Assembly: GCA_003343845.1 (NCBI GenBank)
Contig: QAKK01000018.1
Span: forward strand, 1 to 64,000
Direction of reading: 5' to 3'
DNA from: Oscillospiraceae bacterium
GTDB taxonomy: Bacteria; Bacillota; Clostridia; Oscillospirales; CAG-272
Length of the DNA: 64,000 nucleotides
Part shown: positions 9,385 through 18,434 of the stretch, one piece after another
How positions within the stretch are numbered: the first letter of the stretch is position 1
Layout of the letters: the number at the start of each line of letters is the position of its first letter
Notes under the pieces: generated by a model
Told to the model about the DNA's origin: nothing
Databases searched by the model: none
Seen by the model: the letters and a program-made list of their open reading frames with translations, nothing else
Program-made: the position numbers and the translations under genes

Positions 9385-10370
9385 TTTTTGCAGAATTTAT
9401 CCGCCGCGCCATTATGCAGGGCATTCCGCTCCTGTTCGGTTCCACCGGCGAGATCCTCACCGAAAAATCGGGTCACCTCAATCTCGGCATCCCCGGCATC
9501 ATGTATGTCGGCGGCATCTCGGGCGTTATCGGCTCGTTTTTGTATGAAAAGTCGCTCCCCGCGCCCGAGGCGCTGAACCCCGTGCTCGCGGTGCTCATTC
9601 CGCTCGGCTGCTCGCTGCTCGGGTCGCTTCTGATGGGGCTGATCTACTGCTTTCTCACGGTCACGCTCCGCGCCAATCAGAACGTCACCGGTCTTGCGCT
9701 CACCACGTTCGGCGTCGGTGTGGGCAACTTCTTCGGCGGTTCGCTTGCCAAGCTCACCGGCAGCGGCGCTTCCTCGATCAGCCTGACTGCCACCAGCAAC
9801 TGCTTCCGCACGGAGCTGCCGTTTGCGGACAAGCTCGGCTGGTTCGGCACGATCTTCCTGTCGCACAGCTTTCTTGCCTATGTCGCCGTCATCATCGCGT
9901 TGATCGCGGCATATGTGCTGCGCCGCACGCGCGTCGGTCTGCATCTCCGCGCCGTCGGCGAGAACCCCGCCACGGCGGATGCCGCCGGTATCAACGTCGG
10001 GCGGTATAAGTACCTCGCCACCTGCATCGGCAGCATGATTGCGGGGCTGGGCGGTCTGTACTACGTCATGGACTATGCCTGCGGCGTGTGGTCGAACGAT
10101 GCGTTCGGCGACCGCGGCTGGCTGGCGATCGCGCTGGTCATTTTCGCCGTGTGGAGACCGGATTTCGGCATCCTCGGCTCGCTCCTGTTCGGCGGACTCT
10201 ACATCGTGCACAACTACATTCAGAATCTCGGCATGAGCGACCAGGAGTTGTTCAAGATGCTCCCGTATGTCGTCACCATCGTCGTGCTGGTCATCACCAG
10301 TATGCGCGAGAAGCGCGAGAGCCAGCCCCCGGCGCACCTCGGTCTGTCCTACTTCCGCGAGGAAAGATAA
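9381..10370 (+). CDS. nucleoside ABC transporter permease (second subunit)
   Basis: 329-residue membrane protein pairing with the preceding permease (YufQ/NupQ-like, BPD_transp_2). The N terminus carries the conserved GIPLLFGSTGEILTEKSGHL block, with NLGIPG just after it, and the family loop GLHLRAVGENPATADAAGI sits in the middle. It is the last gene of the importer operon and is followed after 13 bases by a strong terminator. Confidence 0.94.
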   Translation: MIFAEFIRRAIMQGIPLLFGSTGEILTEKSGHLNLGIPGIMYVGGISGVIGSFLYEKSLPAPEALNPVLAVLIPLGCSLLGSLLMGLIYCFLTVTLRANQNVTGLALTTFGVGVGNFFGGSLAKLTGSGASSISLTATSNCFRTELPFADKLGWFGTIFLSHSFLAYVAVIIALIAAYVLRRTRVGLHLRAVGENPATADAAGINVGRYKYLATCIGSMIAGLGGLYYVMDYACGVWSNDAFGDRGWLAIALVIFAVWRPDFGILGSLLFGGLYIVHNYIQNLGMSDQELFKMLPYVVTIVVLVITSMREKRESQPPAHLGLSYFREER

Positions 10371-10383
10371 AATTCTATGGATC

Positions 10384-10413
10384 AAAAAAGCCACCCGAAA
10401 GGGTGGCTTTTTT
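10384..10413. terminator. terminator of the importer operon
   Basis: AAAAAAGCCACCC-GAAA-GGGTGGCTTTTTT, a 7-bp GC stem with a GAAA loop, A tract and T tract. It also faces the convergent zinc-ribbon gene. Confidence 0.9.
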
Positions 10414-10519
10414 GCGCATGGAGCGGCAGGAGATTTGTACGGTGCACATCACTTCCTGTAGCGGCAAATGCGTGATACCGTAAGGCGCAGCCTGTTTCCC
10501 GCCGTGCTGGATTCCGGCA

Positions 10520-10939
10520 TCAGAACAGGATCCGCACGGTGCGGCGCTTGCCGCAGCGGGGGCAGACGACGGAGTGCCTGCCGCGTTTCACGGGCAGACG
10601 CAAAACGGCACGGCAGGACTTGCAGCGGCGGTAGCGGCAGACCTTGCGGTCGCGCACGCGGTCGCGGAGAAGGGTAAACCCGCCCCGGATCCGCCCCCAT
10701 GCGGCAAGAAATTTGCGGTTTTCCTCGCGGCGGCGGGCGAGATTTCGCGAATAGTAGCGGAACAGTGCCAGCGCCGCGCAAACGAACGACAGCCACCACA
10801 GCACCCGCACGCGGAACAGGTTGCCCGCAAGATTCAGCACAAAGAACGCCCCAAACAGGACATAGAACAGCGTGTCCGCACCGTACCGCCCGTACATGAA
10901 GCGGTTGAAACGGTCGAGCAGCTTCCGTAAAAATTGCAT
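10520..10939 (-). CDS. small membrane protein with C-terminal zinc ribbon
   Basis: 139 residues. Two hydrophobic segments (about residues 23-40, FYVLFGAFFVLNLAG, and 46-62, WWLSFVCAALALF) are followed by a strongly basic region and a C-terminal ribbon with two Cys-x2-Cys pairs (CKSC and CPRC) about 20 residues apart, suited to one zinc ion. The first candidate start is a GTG inside the ribosome site AGAGGTG, so the ATG at 10939, six bases after it, is preferred. It stands alone between two larger loci. Similar small TM plus zinc-ribbon proteins occur in Clostridia, but I know of no function. Confidence 0.75.
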   Translation of the reverse strand: MQFLRKLLDRFNRFMYGRYGADTLFYVLFGAFFVLNLAGNLFRVRVLWWLSFVCAALALFRYYSRNLARRREENRKFLAAWGRIRGGFTLLRDRVRDRKVCRYRRCKSCRAVLRLPVKRGRHSVVCPRCGKRRTVRILF

Positions 10940-11153
10940 CCGGATCACCTCTTTTTTCTATTTTACCACATTTCAAACCTTTTTGGGTGAAAACCGCGTG
11001 AAAATCTTTGCATGCAAAATCAAGATTTCGGATATTATCCACAAAAATGCAATTTATTTAATAAAATCCAAAAACGAAGAAAAGGAAACCAATACTGATT
11101 CCTATATTCAAAAATCAACACAAAACACGTTACTTTTTTGTCAAGAATGACGG

Positions 11154-11183
11154 TTGACTTTGATTGTAACTGTATGGTATCAT
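11154..11183 (+). promoter_or_regulatory. candidate promoter of the pilus locus
   Basis: TTGACT (11154-11159), 18-base spacer, TATCAT (11178-11183) in an AT-rich stretch. It would give a leader of about 310 bases before the adhesin gene. Confidence 0.5.
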
Positions 11184-11189
11184 AACTAC

Positions 11190-11500
11190 AATAACGGTAT
11201 GTAAGTGCAAATAGGAATCGGATGCAATATTTGTTGTGAAAACGACAGGTGTATCTTTCCGGACAGAATCGAGCGATTTGCCCACTATTTGCAAGGCTTT
11301 GCGTGCATTGACGCAAACCGTCAACTTTAGTTTGATTTTACGCCGGGTAGTATACAGATGCGCGGCGGTTACCGGGCATTTTTTAATGTCCGGACTCCGT
11401 GAACCTGTTTGCAAAACTGTACGAGAACCCGGAGAAAAACAGCAGCTGCCGCAAGGGCGCGGTAAAAAATATCGTCCGCAGAGACGGGAAGGAGAATCGG
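11190..11500 (+). promoter_or_regulatory. long structured leader of the pilus locus
   Basis: Contains a perfect 7-bp hairpin TTTGCGT (11298-11304)/ACGCAAA (11311-11317) and a 9-bp hairpin CCGGGCATT (11372-11380)-TTTT-AATGTCCGG (11385-11393, one G-T pair). The ribosome site GGAAGGAG (11489-11496) precedes the ATG at 11501. No known riboswitch consensus was recognised. Regulation through the leader is inference from its length and structure. Confidence 0.35.
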
Positions 11501-14500
11501 ATGCGTTTTGCACGGTTCGCACAGCTGAATCACGAAAAACGGTGGAGAAGAGCAGCTGCGCTGCTTTTGGCGCTCTCGATGCTCTTCTCTTTTTTGCCCG
11601 TTTCGCTGATCGACGCCGTGGACGAGTCCGAGGCGGTCATCTCCGAACCGAACGAGACCGCGTCGTCCGAAGCGACAGTGCCCGCGACCGACAGGACGGA
11701 CGCGGCAGACACGACCGGCATAGCGACGGCGCCCGCCGAGACCGATGCGCCCGAAACCACTGTGCCCGCGACCGCTGCGCCGGACGCGCCGACGACCGAA
11801 CCGACCGAACCCGCAGCGCCCCCGGCGACTATAGAGCCGACCGGGACGGCAGCACCTGCGGAAACCACCGAAACCGCCTCCTCCCGGGAAACGACCGAAC
11901 CGACCGAAACCGCCGCGTCTGCGGGGACGACCAACCCAGCAGACACCACCGCCCCTGCCGGGACGACCGCAACCACAGTCACCGCAGCGCCCGCAGCTCC
12001 CAACGCCGACGATAAGGCACTCGGACTTTTCGCGTCGGATACGACGGCGCAGAATGCCGCCACGATCACCTGCTATGCCGCCGTGGGCGGCGCATGGAAG
12101 CAGGTTGCCGTGCTGCAGACCAGCCGGCAGTACCTTTGGACGGCAAACTCCAACCGCTATTTCCTCTACCACACCGAGCTTGCCGCGGTCTACGGCGCGT
12201 TCGGTTACGACGCGGACAGCTACGACGGCGCGCGGATTTTCCCGCATACCGACAGCAACGCCGCGTCCCTCATTTGGGCGGATACGGACGCGATCCGCAA
12301 TGACGCGACCGGCGAATACCGCATCCCGCTCAGCACGCGCACGACGATCTATCTTTATTATATGCCCGCCAATCTGCCGGGCGATCCCACCTACTTCACA
12401 GGCAATGTGAGCGTCACCGATCAGGACTGCATCGACGCAAACAATTTCTACGCGCTTGAACCCTATGATCCGGGCGGCATCTTCGGCACGGCACTGCCGG
12501 CTGCGCGGTATATTTTCCACGGCGAGACGGGCTCGATCACGCTGCCGTACACCGAGGATACCGTGTGGCTGCCCGAAAACCCGACCACCGGCGAGGCGAT
12601 CGACCTTGCAGGCGTGATTGACAAGACAGCGGGCACGATCACCTTTACGCTGGAGAACGCGGCGTATTCTGTACGTCTCCGCGCAAAATCCGATATCGTC
12701 CGCGTGATCTATCACGCGGGGCTTACCGATTCGCTCACCAAACTCGGACAGTTTGCGGTTTCCAGCCAGACCATCGTCCTGGACGGCAGCGTGCGCGGGC
12801 TTCTCAACTATGCCGAAAAGCTGACTTTGAGCGAGGACGACACCTATACGGTGCGCGGCATCGACAACGACCGTACCGAGGTCGCGCTGACCCATGACAG
12901 CAGCTCGCGCAATTGGTTTTATACCTTTGCGGGCTGGCGCGTTGGCAGCGTGTCCTCCGACCTGATTTGTCAGCCCGGCGATGTCCTCACGCTGGAGGAC
13001 ATCGACCGCTGTCTTGCCGCCTCCTCGGGCGGCGACGTGGAGCTTTATGCCGTTTGGAAGGCATATGACGCAAACAACCGCCTTACGACGCTGAATTTCT
13101 ATGTCAACGTTAACTGCGAGATCATGGACAACATGAGCGACGGCATTCAATCGAATCCGACCTATGACTACACCACATCGGTTTATTCCACCCGCCTGTT
13201 CGGCAGCGATGCCATCACCGAGAGCGGCGACGTGATGCTCATCGCGCCGCCCACCTCGTCGGACACCGCCTATGAGGTGGATGCCGTGCTCCGCGCGGCA
13301 ACGACCGTGCCGATCAAGGGTACGCTGATCGAAGCGATCCCGTCCGAGGAGGCGGTGTTGGCAGCCATCCGCGCAAGCGACAAGGTCATCAAGCTTGACG
13401 GCGTGGTCGTCCCGCACGAGCAGATCACCTCGGAGCACTTCAAGCTGCGCTGGTATGTGCTGAAGTACGAGCGCTCGGATGGCTGGCATGTGGACGGCGT
13501 GCTGGTCGCCAAGGCGGGGCGCCTGACCGTCACCAAGACCTTTGCGGGTGACGACGAGGCGATCGCCGAGGCAAAGCAGAAATTCTATATCACCGTCGAG
13601 CATGCGGACGAGGACGGCACGACCGTCCGGGACTACACGCTGCGGCTTGACGATGCCGACAGCGTGACGGCGGACGGCGAGGCGGGCTATGAGAGCTACG
13701 ACGCGGCGACCAACACCTACCTCTGGTCGGTGCCGGTGCGAAAAGGGCGTACCTATACCGTTGCTGAGCACGGCTATCTGCTTGACGATGATGTGAAGTG
13801 GCACCATTCCAACCGTGTGGAGGTCACCAACTGTCCCGAGGCGATACCATGGCAAGACGGCACCGCAGCGACGGTCACGGCAGACTCCTATCCGAACGAT
13901 GTGCCGGACATGGCAATTCAGACGGTTGCCTTCCGCAACCTGTATGTGCAGGCGGGGCTGCTCACGGTCTTCAAGACCGACCTCGGCACCGGGCACGGGC
14001 TGCGGAACGTCGCCTTCCGCATCAGCCGCATGGACGGCACGCCGATGCAGCTCTGGCAGATGCCGGGCACCAACCGCTATTCCTCCGACTCCTCCGCGGC
14101 GGCGGAGGGCTACACCATCTTTGTGCCGGGAAATGCGGCGACCACCGACCAGAACGGCTATTTCTATGTCAAGCTGGCGGTCGGCGAGTATTTTCTCGAC
14201 GAGACACTGCCCATCGGCTATGAGGGCGCGTCCCGCATGCGCGTCTCGGTCACCGATGACGGCAAGGTCGAGATCGCGGTCGCCGTCACGGCGGGGAGCA
14301 ATCCGCCTGAGGGCGGCTGGTTGGACGGCGTTGGCACGCCGATCCTCACGGTGAAGAACCGCTCCAAGCGCCTGACCCAGGTCAAAGCGGAGAAAAGCTG
14401 GGACAACACCGACGAGACGGATCGCTTGCCGGTCACCGTGGAGTTGTGGCGCAACGGCGCAAAAATGGTCGGCGACATCTATACGCAGACCCTCTCGGAT

Positions 14501-15571
14501 GCGAACGGCTGGGCATATATCTGGTATGACCTGCCGCTGTTTGTCGACGGCGACTATGCGCGCTATACGCTGCGCGAGATCTCCATCGGCGATACGGCGC
14601 ACGACCCGAGCGCGGGTACGAGCGGCTATGAAAATTATCTCGTGTCCTATGACGCGGCACTCTACCGCGAGGGAGAGACCGGCACCTATCAGAACACCGC
14701 TGTCTGGCAGGATGCCGACAGCAGATGGCATTACGCCGATCACCTGCTGCTTGTCGTGCACAACAGCGAGAGACGCGGCATCATCAGCTTCACCAAGGTG
14801 GATGAGGTCGGCAAAACCTTGCCGGATGCGGGCTTCACGCTCTATGCCGACGCGGCGTGTACGCAGGTGATCGAGCATGTCTACGCCGATGCAAGCGGCT
14901 TTGTCGCCTTTGAACCCGTCTCCGCGGGCACGTACTATCTGCGCGAGACCGAGACGCCGCAGGGCTACAAGCAGAGTACAACACTCTACCGCGCCGTGCT
15001 GCGCGGCGGCGTTGTCACCATCACCGACGCCGACGACGCGGCATCCGCGCCGCTCACGCAGATCGTCAATGTCTCCATCGCGCGGCTGACGCTGCAAAAG
15101 GAGGATTTCGCGGGCGCGCCGCTTCAAGATGCCGTGTTCCGCCTCTCGGGCGACACCTTCGCGGCGGCGACCTACACCGTCGATGACGCTGGCACGCTCA
15201 CCATTCCCGAGCTGCCGAACGGCAACTACCTCCTTGAAGAGGTCATCGCGCCGAAGGGCTATAAAAAGCTCGCCGAACCCATCCCCTTCCGGGTGGACAG
15301 CGGCGAAATCGAGCTGGAAAGCGCGGCGGCGAACCGCTTTTACGAGCTTTCGCATGTCAGCGGCTATACCTACAGGCTCACCGTGCGCAACGAGGCGCTC
15401 TTTGTCATTCCCACGGTCGGCGGCACGGGCATTTACCCGCTCACGCTGATCGGCACGGTGCTGATGTGCGCCGCAGCGGCGGCACTGCTTTGGTTCCGTC
15501 GGCGCGAAAACGCCGGGGACGACACGGACGCGGATGACGCCGACGCGGCGGATGAGAAAAACCAAACCTGA
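11501..15571 (+). CDS. LPXTG-type pilus-associated adhesin with Thr-rich stalk and SpaA/Cna-B domains
   Basis: 1356-residue exported, wall-anchored protein. A long signal peptide (basic residues, then AALLLALSMLFSFLPVSL) is followed by a low-complexity Thr/Ala/Pro/Glu region, about residues 44-165, then a unique adhesin-like region. A repeat-like segment FAGWR...VELYAVW, about residues 475-525, resembles InlB-type B repeats. SpaA or Cna-B type beta domains follow: LTVFKTD near 820, VKAEKSWDNTDETDRLPVTV near 957, FTKVDEVGKTLPDAGFTLY near 1091 and LTLQKEDFAGAPLQDAVFRL near 1195; several carry the YxLxE box (YLRETETPQGY, YLLEEVIAPKGY). The sorting signal is non-canonical, IPTVGG, near 1303, then a membrane segment and RRR. 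The tail after the arginines is unusually long and acidic. Position and size suggest the pilus tip subunit. Confidence 0.88.
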   Translation: MRFARFAQLNHEKRWRRAAALLLALSMLFSFLPVSLIDAVDESEAVISEPNETASSEATVPATDRTDAADTTGIATAPAETDAPETTVPATAAPDAPTTEPTEPAAPPATIEPTGTAAPAETTETASSRETTEPTETAASAGTTNPADTTAPAGTTATTVTAAPAAPNADDKALGLFASDTTAQNAATITCYAAVGGAWKQVAVLQTSRQYLWTANSNRYFLYHTELAAVYGAFGYDADSYDGARIFPHTDSNAASLIWADTDAIRNDATGEYRIPLSTRTTIYLYYMPANLPGDPTYFTGNVSVTDQDCIDANNFYALEPYDPGGIFGTALPAARYIFHGETGSITLPYTEDTVWLPENPTTGEAIDLAGVIDKTAGTITFTLENAAYSVRLRAKSDIVRVIYHAGLTDSLTKLGQFAVSSQTIVLDGSVRGLLNYAEKLTLSEDDTYTVRGIDNDRTEVALTHDSSSRNWFYTFAGWRVGSVSSDLICQPGDVLTLEDIDRCLAASSGGDVELYAVWKAYDANNRLTTLNFYVNVNCEIMDNMSDGIQSNPTYDYTTSVYSTRLFGSDAITESGDVMLIAPPTSSDTAYEVDAVLRAATTVPIKGTLIEAIPSEEAVLAAIRASDKVIKLDGVVVPHEQITSEHFKLRWYVLKYERSDGWHVDGVLVAKAGRLTVTKTFAGDDEAIAEAKQKFYITVEHADEDGTTVRDYTLRLDDADSVTADGEAGYESYDAATNTYLWSVPVRKGRTYTVAEHGYLLDDDVKWHHSNRVEVTNCPEAIPWQDGTAATVTADSYPNDVPDMAIQTVAFRNLYVQAGLLTVFKTDLGTGHGLRNVAFRISRMDGTPMQLWQMPGTNRYSSDSSAAAEGYTIFVPGNAATTDQNGYFYVKLAVGEYFLDETLPIGYEGASRMRVSVTDDGKVEIAVAVTAGSNPPEGGWLDGVGTPILTVKNRSKRLTQVKAEKSWDNTDETDRLPVTVELWRNGAKMVGDIYTQTLSDANGWAYIWYDLPLFVDGDYARYTLREISIGDTAHDPSAGTSGYENYLVSYDAALYREGETGTYQNTAVWQDADSRWHYADHLLLVVHNSERRGIISFTKVDEVGKTLPDAGFTLYADAACTQVIEHVYADASGFVAFEPVSAGTYYLRETETPQGYKQSTTLYRAVLRGGVVTITDADDAASAPLTQIVNVSIARLTLQKEDFAGAPLQDAVFRLSGDTFAAATYTVDDAGTLTIPELPNGNYLLEEVIAPKGYKKLAEPIPFRVDSGEIELESAAANRFYELSHVSGYTYRLTVRNEALFVIPTVGGTGIYPLTLIGTVLMCAAAAALLWFRRRENAGDDTDADDADAADEKNQT

Positions 15572-15587
15572 TGTAAAATGGGGTTCC

Positions 15588-15639
15588 GCGCTCTGGATGT
15601 CTGTGGGGGAGTACACCGACATCCGCCGCGCGGGAGCGC
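15588..15639 (+). other. intercistronic hairpin between adhesin and major pilin
   Basis: GCGCTC (15588-15593) pairs with GAGCGC (15634-15639) and encloses GGATGTC (15595-15601)/GACATCC (15618-15624), whose apical part also pairs (GTG/CAC). No T tract follows, so it is more like an RNA-processing or stability element than a terminator. A second small hairpin GCCGC-GTAA-GCGGC lies at 15672-15685. Confidence 0.5.
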
Positions 15640-15706
15640 AGATTACATAGATCGCAAAACCCCCGAAAAAAGCCGCGTAAGCGGCAAAAAAAGAAAGGAA
15701 AAAATA

Positions 15707-17449
15707 ATGAAAACCATGATGAAGCGCATCCTCGCCTTCGCACTGGCGGCATTGCTGATCCTCGGCATGACCGTCACGGGTGCGGCGGCAGACCCTGCAC
15801 TCAACCAGAAGCTGAAGATCAATCAGGTCGCCGCGGGCGACACCGTCAAGGCGTATCGGCTTATCGAGTATGATGCGACCTTCAACGGCTACACCTTCTA
15901 TGCGTCATTTGAGACCTTCCTTGAGGCAGAGAAGAATGCCGCCGGCTTCAACTCACTCAGCGTCCAGGAATACTTCACCGAAAAGATCGGCACGACCGGC
16001 GTTGCCGAGCTGCTCGGCAAGTATGCGGCGGCGTGTGCCAAGACCCCTGCGGCCTACACCCTGCCTGCCGTGACCGCCGAACAGGTTGCCGCTGCAGACG
16101 GCACGGTCACCTTTGACGCGCTGGAGCCCGGCTATTACCTCATGCTGGTGACCACGCTGCCGACGAACAGCAAGATCTACAAGCCTGTCTCCGTCTTTGT
16201 ACGGGTGGTGAACGAGGGCGGCAAGAATGTCGTTTCGGTTTACGCCGCAGGCAGCAAACTGCCTGTGCCCGCAATCCCCGGAGACCCCTATGAGATCGAT
16301 GTCAAGAGCGCGAAGGCACCCTCCATCATCAAAGAAGTCGCGGACGATTCCGGCATCGGCGCCGTCTGGAAGACGAGTGCAGGTGCCAATGTCGGCGAAA
16401 CGGTCAACTTCAGCATCAAACTGGAGATCCCCGCCTACAAGGGCGTCTCGGGCATGACGCTGAAACTCACGGATGAATTGAGCGGTCTGATCTACAACGC
16501 AGGCAGCGCGAAGGTCTACAAGTCGCGTCCGGGCGGCGCCGACAGTTTTACAGACGAGGTTGCCGGCGCGCTGACCGAGACGGTCGGGACGTATGATGAG
16601 ACGACTGCAAAGCAGACGGTCGAGTTCACGCTGGACTATGCCAAGCTCAATGCCGACCCGAACCTGCCCATCGAGGTCTACATCTCTTATTCGGCAGTCC
16701 TTGCAAAGGAAGTTGCGAGAGACGGGATTACGGTTCCCGGCACGACCGACAAGACCTACAACCGTGCAGCGAACAAGGCGGTCCTGACCTACACCACCTC
16801 CAATGAGCCGGAGACGGAGAAGACGACGGATGCGCAGATTGCCAGCGTCTACACCTATTCGTTCTTCCTGGACAAGCGCGCGGACGAGACCGAGGACGGC
16901 ACGAGTGCAACGGAACTGAAGACCCTGAAGGGCGCAAAGTTCACGCTCTATAAGGACGATGCGTTCACGCAGTCCATTGAGTTTGTCAAGGACGGCGACT
17001 ACTACCGTCCCGCCACGGCAGACGACGGCGCAGCGACCAAGGTGACGGCGCTTGAGGCGGACAATACGCTCTTTGTCAAGGGTCTGGACAGAGGCATCTA
17101 CTACATCGAGGAGACCACGACGCCCGCCGGTTACTATGCGCCGAACAAGGGCTTCAAGATTGAACTGAACGGCGAACGTGATGTGGCGGACAATGCGCTG
17201 ACCGGCAAGCTGCTGGACACCAGCTCCTTCACGGAGACGGATACCGCAGACAGACTGCTGATCGCCGGGACGGAGATGGACACCACGGCGCTCAACCAGC
17301 TGAATGTCGTGCTGAAGAACAGCTCCTCCCCGATCCTGCCGACCACCGGCGGCATGGGTACCGCGCTGTTCACGGTCGGCGGCGTTGTACTGATGGCAGT
17401 CGCTGCATGGCTCTTCTTCTTCCGCCGCAAGGACAAGAAGGACAACTGA
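15707..17449 (+). CDS. SpaH/EbpB-type LPXTG major pilin
   Basis: 580-residue pilus backbone subunit. Start ATG at 15707 follows AAAGGA and opens a signal peptide (MKTMMKRILAFALAALLILG). Three beta domains are visible: an N-terminal domain (about 25-165), a fimbrial isopeptide-forming D2 domain (about 200-375, beginning APSIIKEVADDSG) and a SpaA domain (about 385-535). The last contains the E-box YYIEETTTPAGY, whose Glu helps form the internal Lys-Asn/Asp bond. The sorting signal LPTTGG near residue 541 is canonical and followed by a membrane helix and RRKDKKDN. Two class C sortases lie directly downstream. Confidence 0.94.
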   Translation: MKTMMKRILAFALAALLILGMTVTGAAADPALNQKLKINQVAAGDTVKAYRLIEYDATFNGYTFYASFETFLEAEKNAAGFNSLSVQEYFTEKIGTTGVAELLGKYAAACAKTPAAYTLPAVTAEQVAAADGTVTFDALEPGYYLMLVTTLPTNSKIYKPVSVFVRVVNEGGKNVVSVYAAGSKLPVPAIPGDPYEIDVKSAKAPSIIKEVADDSGIGAVWKTSAGANVGETVNFSIKLEIPAYKGVSGMTLKLTDELSGLIYNAGSAKVYKSRPGGADSFTDEVAGALTETVGTYDETTAKQTVEFTLDYAKLNADPNLPIEVYISYSAVLAKEVARDGITVPGTTDKTYNRAANKAVLTYTTSNEPETEKTTDAQIASVYTYSFFLDKRADETEDGTSATELKTLKGAKFTLYKDDAFTQSIEFVKDGDYYRPATADDGAATKVTALEADNTLFVKGLDRGIYYIEETTTPAGYYAPNKGFKIELNGERDVADNALTGKLLDTSSFTETDTADRLLIAGTEMDTTALNQLNVVLKNSSSPILPTTGGMGTALFTVGGVVLMAVAAWLFFFRRKDKKDN

Positions 17450-17478
17450 ATTTTAAGAAAAAGATTAGGATAGGATAT

Positions 17479-17548
17479 GCGGGGGCGCCGCCCCCGCTGT
17501 CACCGCATTTCCGCCGGGGGAGGGACACTCCCCCCCTGTCCCCGGCGG
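17479..17548 (+). other. GC-rich hairpins between major pilin and sortases
   Basis: GCGGGGGC-GCC-GCCCCCGC (17479-17497) and CCGCCGGGG (17511-17519) pairing with CCCCGGCGG (17540-17548). The gap of about 120 bases has no T tract. The hairpins could reduce or process the transcript so that pilin mRNA exceeds sortase mRNA (inference). Confidence 0.5.
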
Positions 17549-17570
17549 GCACGGCGGTGGGGAGAAGCCG

Positions 17571-18431
17571 ATGAAAAGAAAAGGACTCATCACAGCAACC
17601 GTCCTCCTGTTTTTGGTCGGTCTCTCCCTGCTGCTGTACCCTATGGCGAGCAACGCCTGGAACAAACAGCGCAGTGACCGGCTGATCAGACTTTACGAGG
17701 AAAAGCTGGCATCCGCGCCGGAGGCGGATTATTCCGCCGCCTTTGACGCCGTGGATGCCTACAACAAGACCCTTGCGGGCAGAGGCGTGCCGGACGCATT
17801 TGCGTTCATTCCTGCGGAGGAGGACGCGCTCTACCTGTCGCTGCTCAATTTCGGCGGCGACGGACTGATCGGGTACATTCGCATCCCGCGCATCTCGGTC
17901 AGCCTGCCCATTTATCACACGACCACCGAGGCGGTGCTGGTGCGCGGTGTCGGGCATCTCGAGGGCTCGGCGCTGCCGGTCGGCGGCGCGGGTACGCACA
18001 GCGTGCTGTCCGGGCACCGCGGGCTGCCTTCGGCAGCGCTGTTCACCGATCTCAACCTCCTGGAGACCGGCGATCACTTCTATATTTATGTGCTCAACCG
18101 CACGCTTGCCTACGAGGTCGATCAGATTCTCGAGGTCGCCCCGGACCACACCGAGGACCTCGACGCGGTGGCGGACGAGGACTATGTCACGTTGGTGACC
18201 TGTACGCCTTACGGTGTCAACACGCACCGTCTGCTCGTGCGCGGACATCGTGTGGACTACGAGAAGGCGACTGCCGCCGTGGAGTCGAAAAAGACCGTCA
18301 GCTCGGTACACACCCGTTACGGATTGTGGGCGGCGGGCGGCATCGCGTTCACTGCGTTGTTTGTCCTCGTGCTCTTTATGCTCACGCGACCGAAGCACAA
18401 GCCCGCAAAATCAAAGAAAAGGAGCCGCTGA
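17571..18431 (+). CDS. class C (pilin-polymerising) sortase, first copy
   Basis: 286-residue membrane transpeptidase that links pilins through their LPXTG motif. N-terminal membrane anchor (TATVLLFLVGLSLLLYP) and C-terminal membrane segment (GGIAFTALFVLVLFML) flank the catalytic domain, the class C arrangement. Catalytic residues are His149 (SGHRGLP), Cys211 (LVTCTPYG) and Arg220 (THRLLVRG). The GYIRIPRI strand is typical. I do not see the usual DPF/DPW lid motif before it, so the active site may be open. Expressed with the pilins; four bases upstream of the second sortase. Confidence 0.93.
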   Translation: MKRKGLITATVLLFLVGLSLLLYPMASNAWNKQRSDRLIRLYEEKLASAPEADYSAAFDAVDAYNKTLAGRGVPDAFAFIPAEEDALYLSLLNFGGDGLIGYIRIPRISVSLPIYHTTTEAVLVRGVGHLEGSALPVGGAGTHSVLSGHRGLPSAALFTDLNLLETGDHFYIYVLNRTLAYEVDQILEVAPDHTEDLDAVADEDYVTLVTCTPYGVNTHRLLVRGHRVDYEKATAAVESKKTVSSVHTRYGLWAAGGIAFTALFVLVLFMLTRPKHKPAKSKKRSR

Positions 18432-18434
18432 ACC

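Noticed and set aside
11270..11400. Possible cyclic-di-GMP (GEMM) riboswitch in the pilus leader, suggested by GACGCAAA and GGTTACCGG
   Set aside because: GACGCAAA forms a simple hairpin with the TTTGCGT just before it, and the GCACAGGGCAAACC part and tetraloop-receptor of the class are missing.
11369..15622. 1417-codon open frame on the minus strand opposite the adhesin gene
   Set aside because: It mirrors a high-GC coding frame, has no ribosome site and reads as His/Arg/Val-rich sequence without domains; it is a codon-bias shadow.
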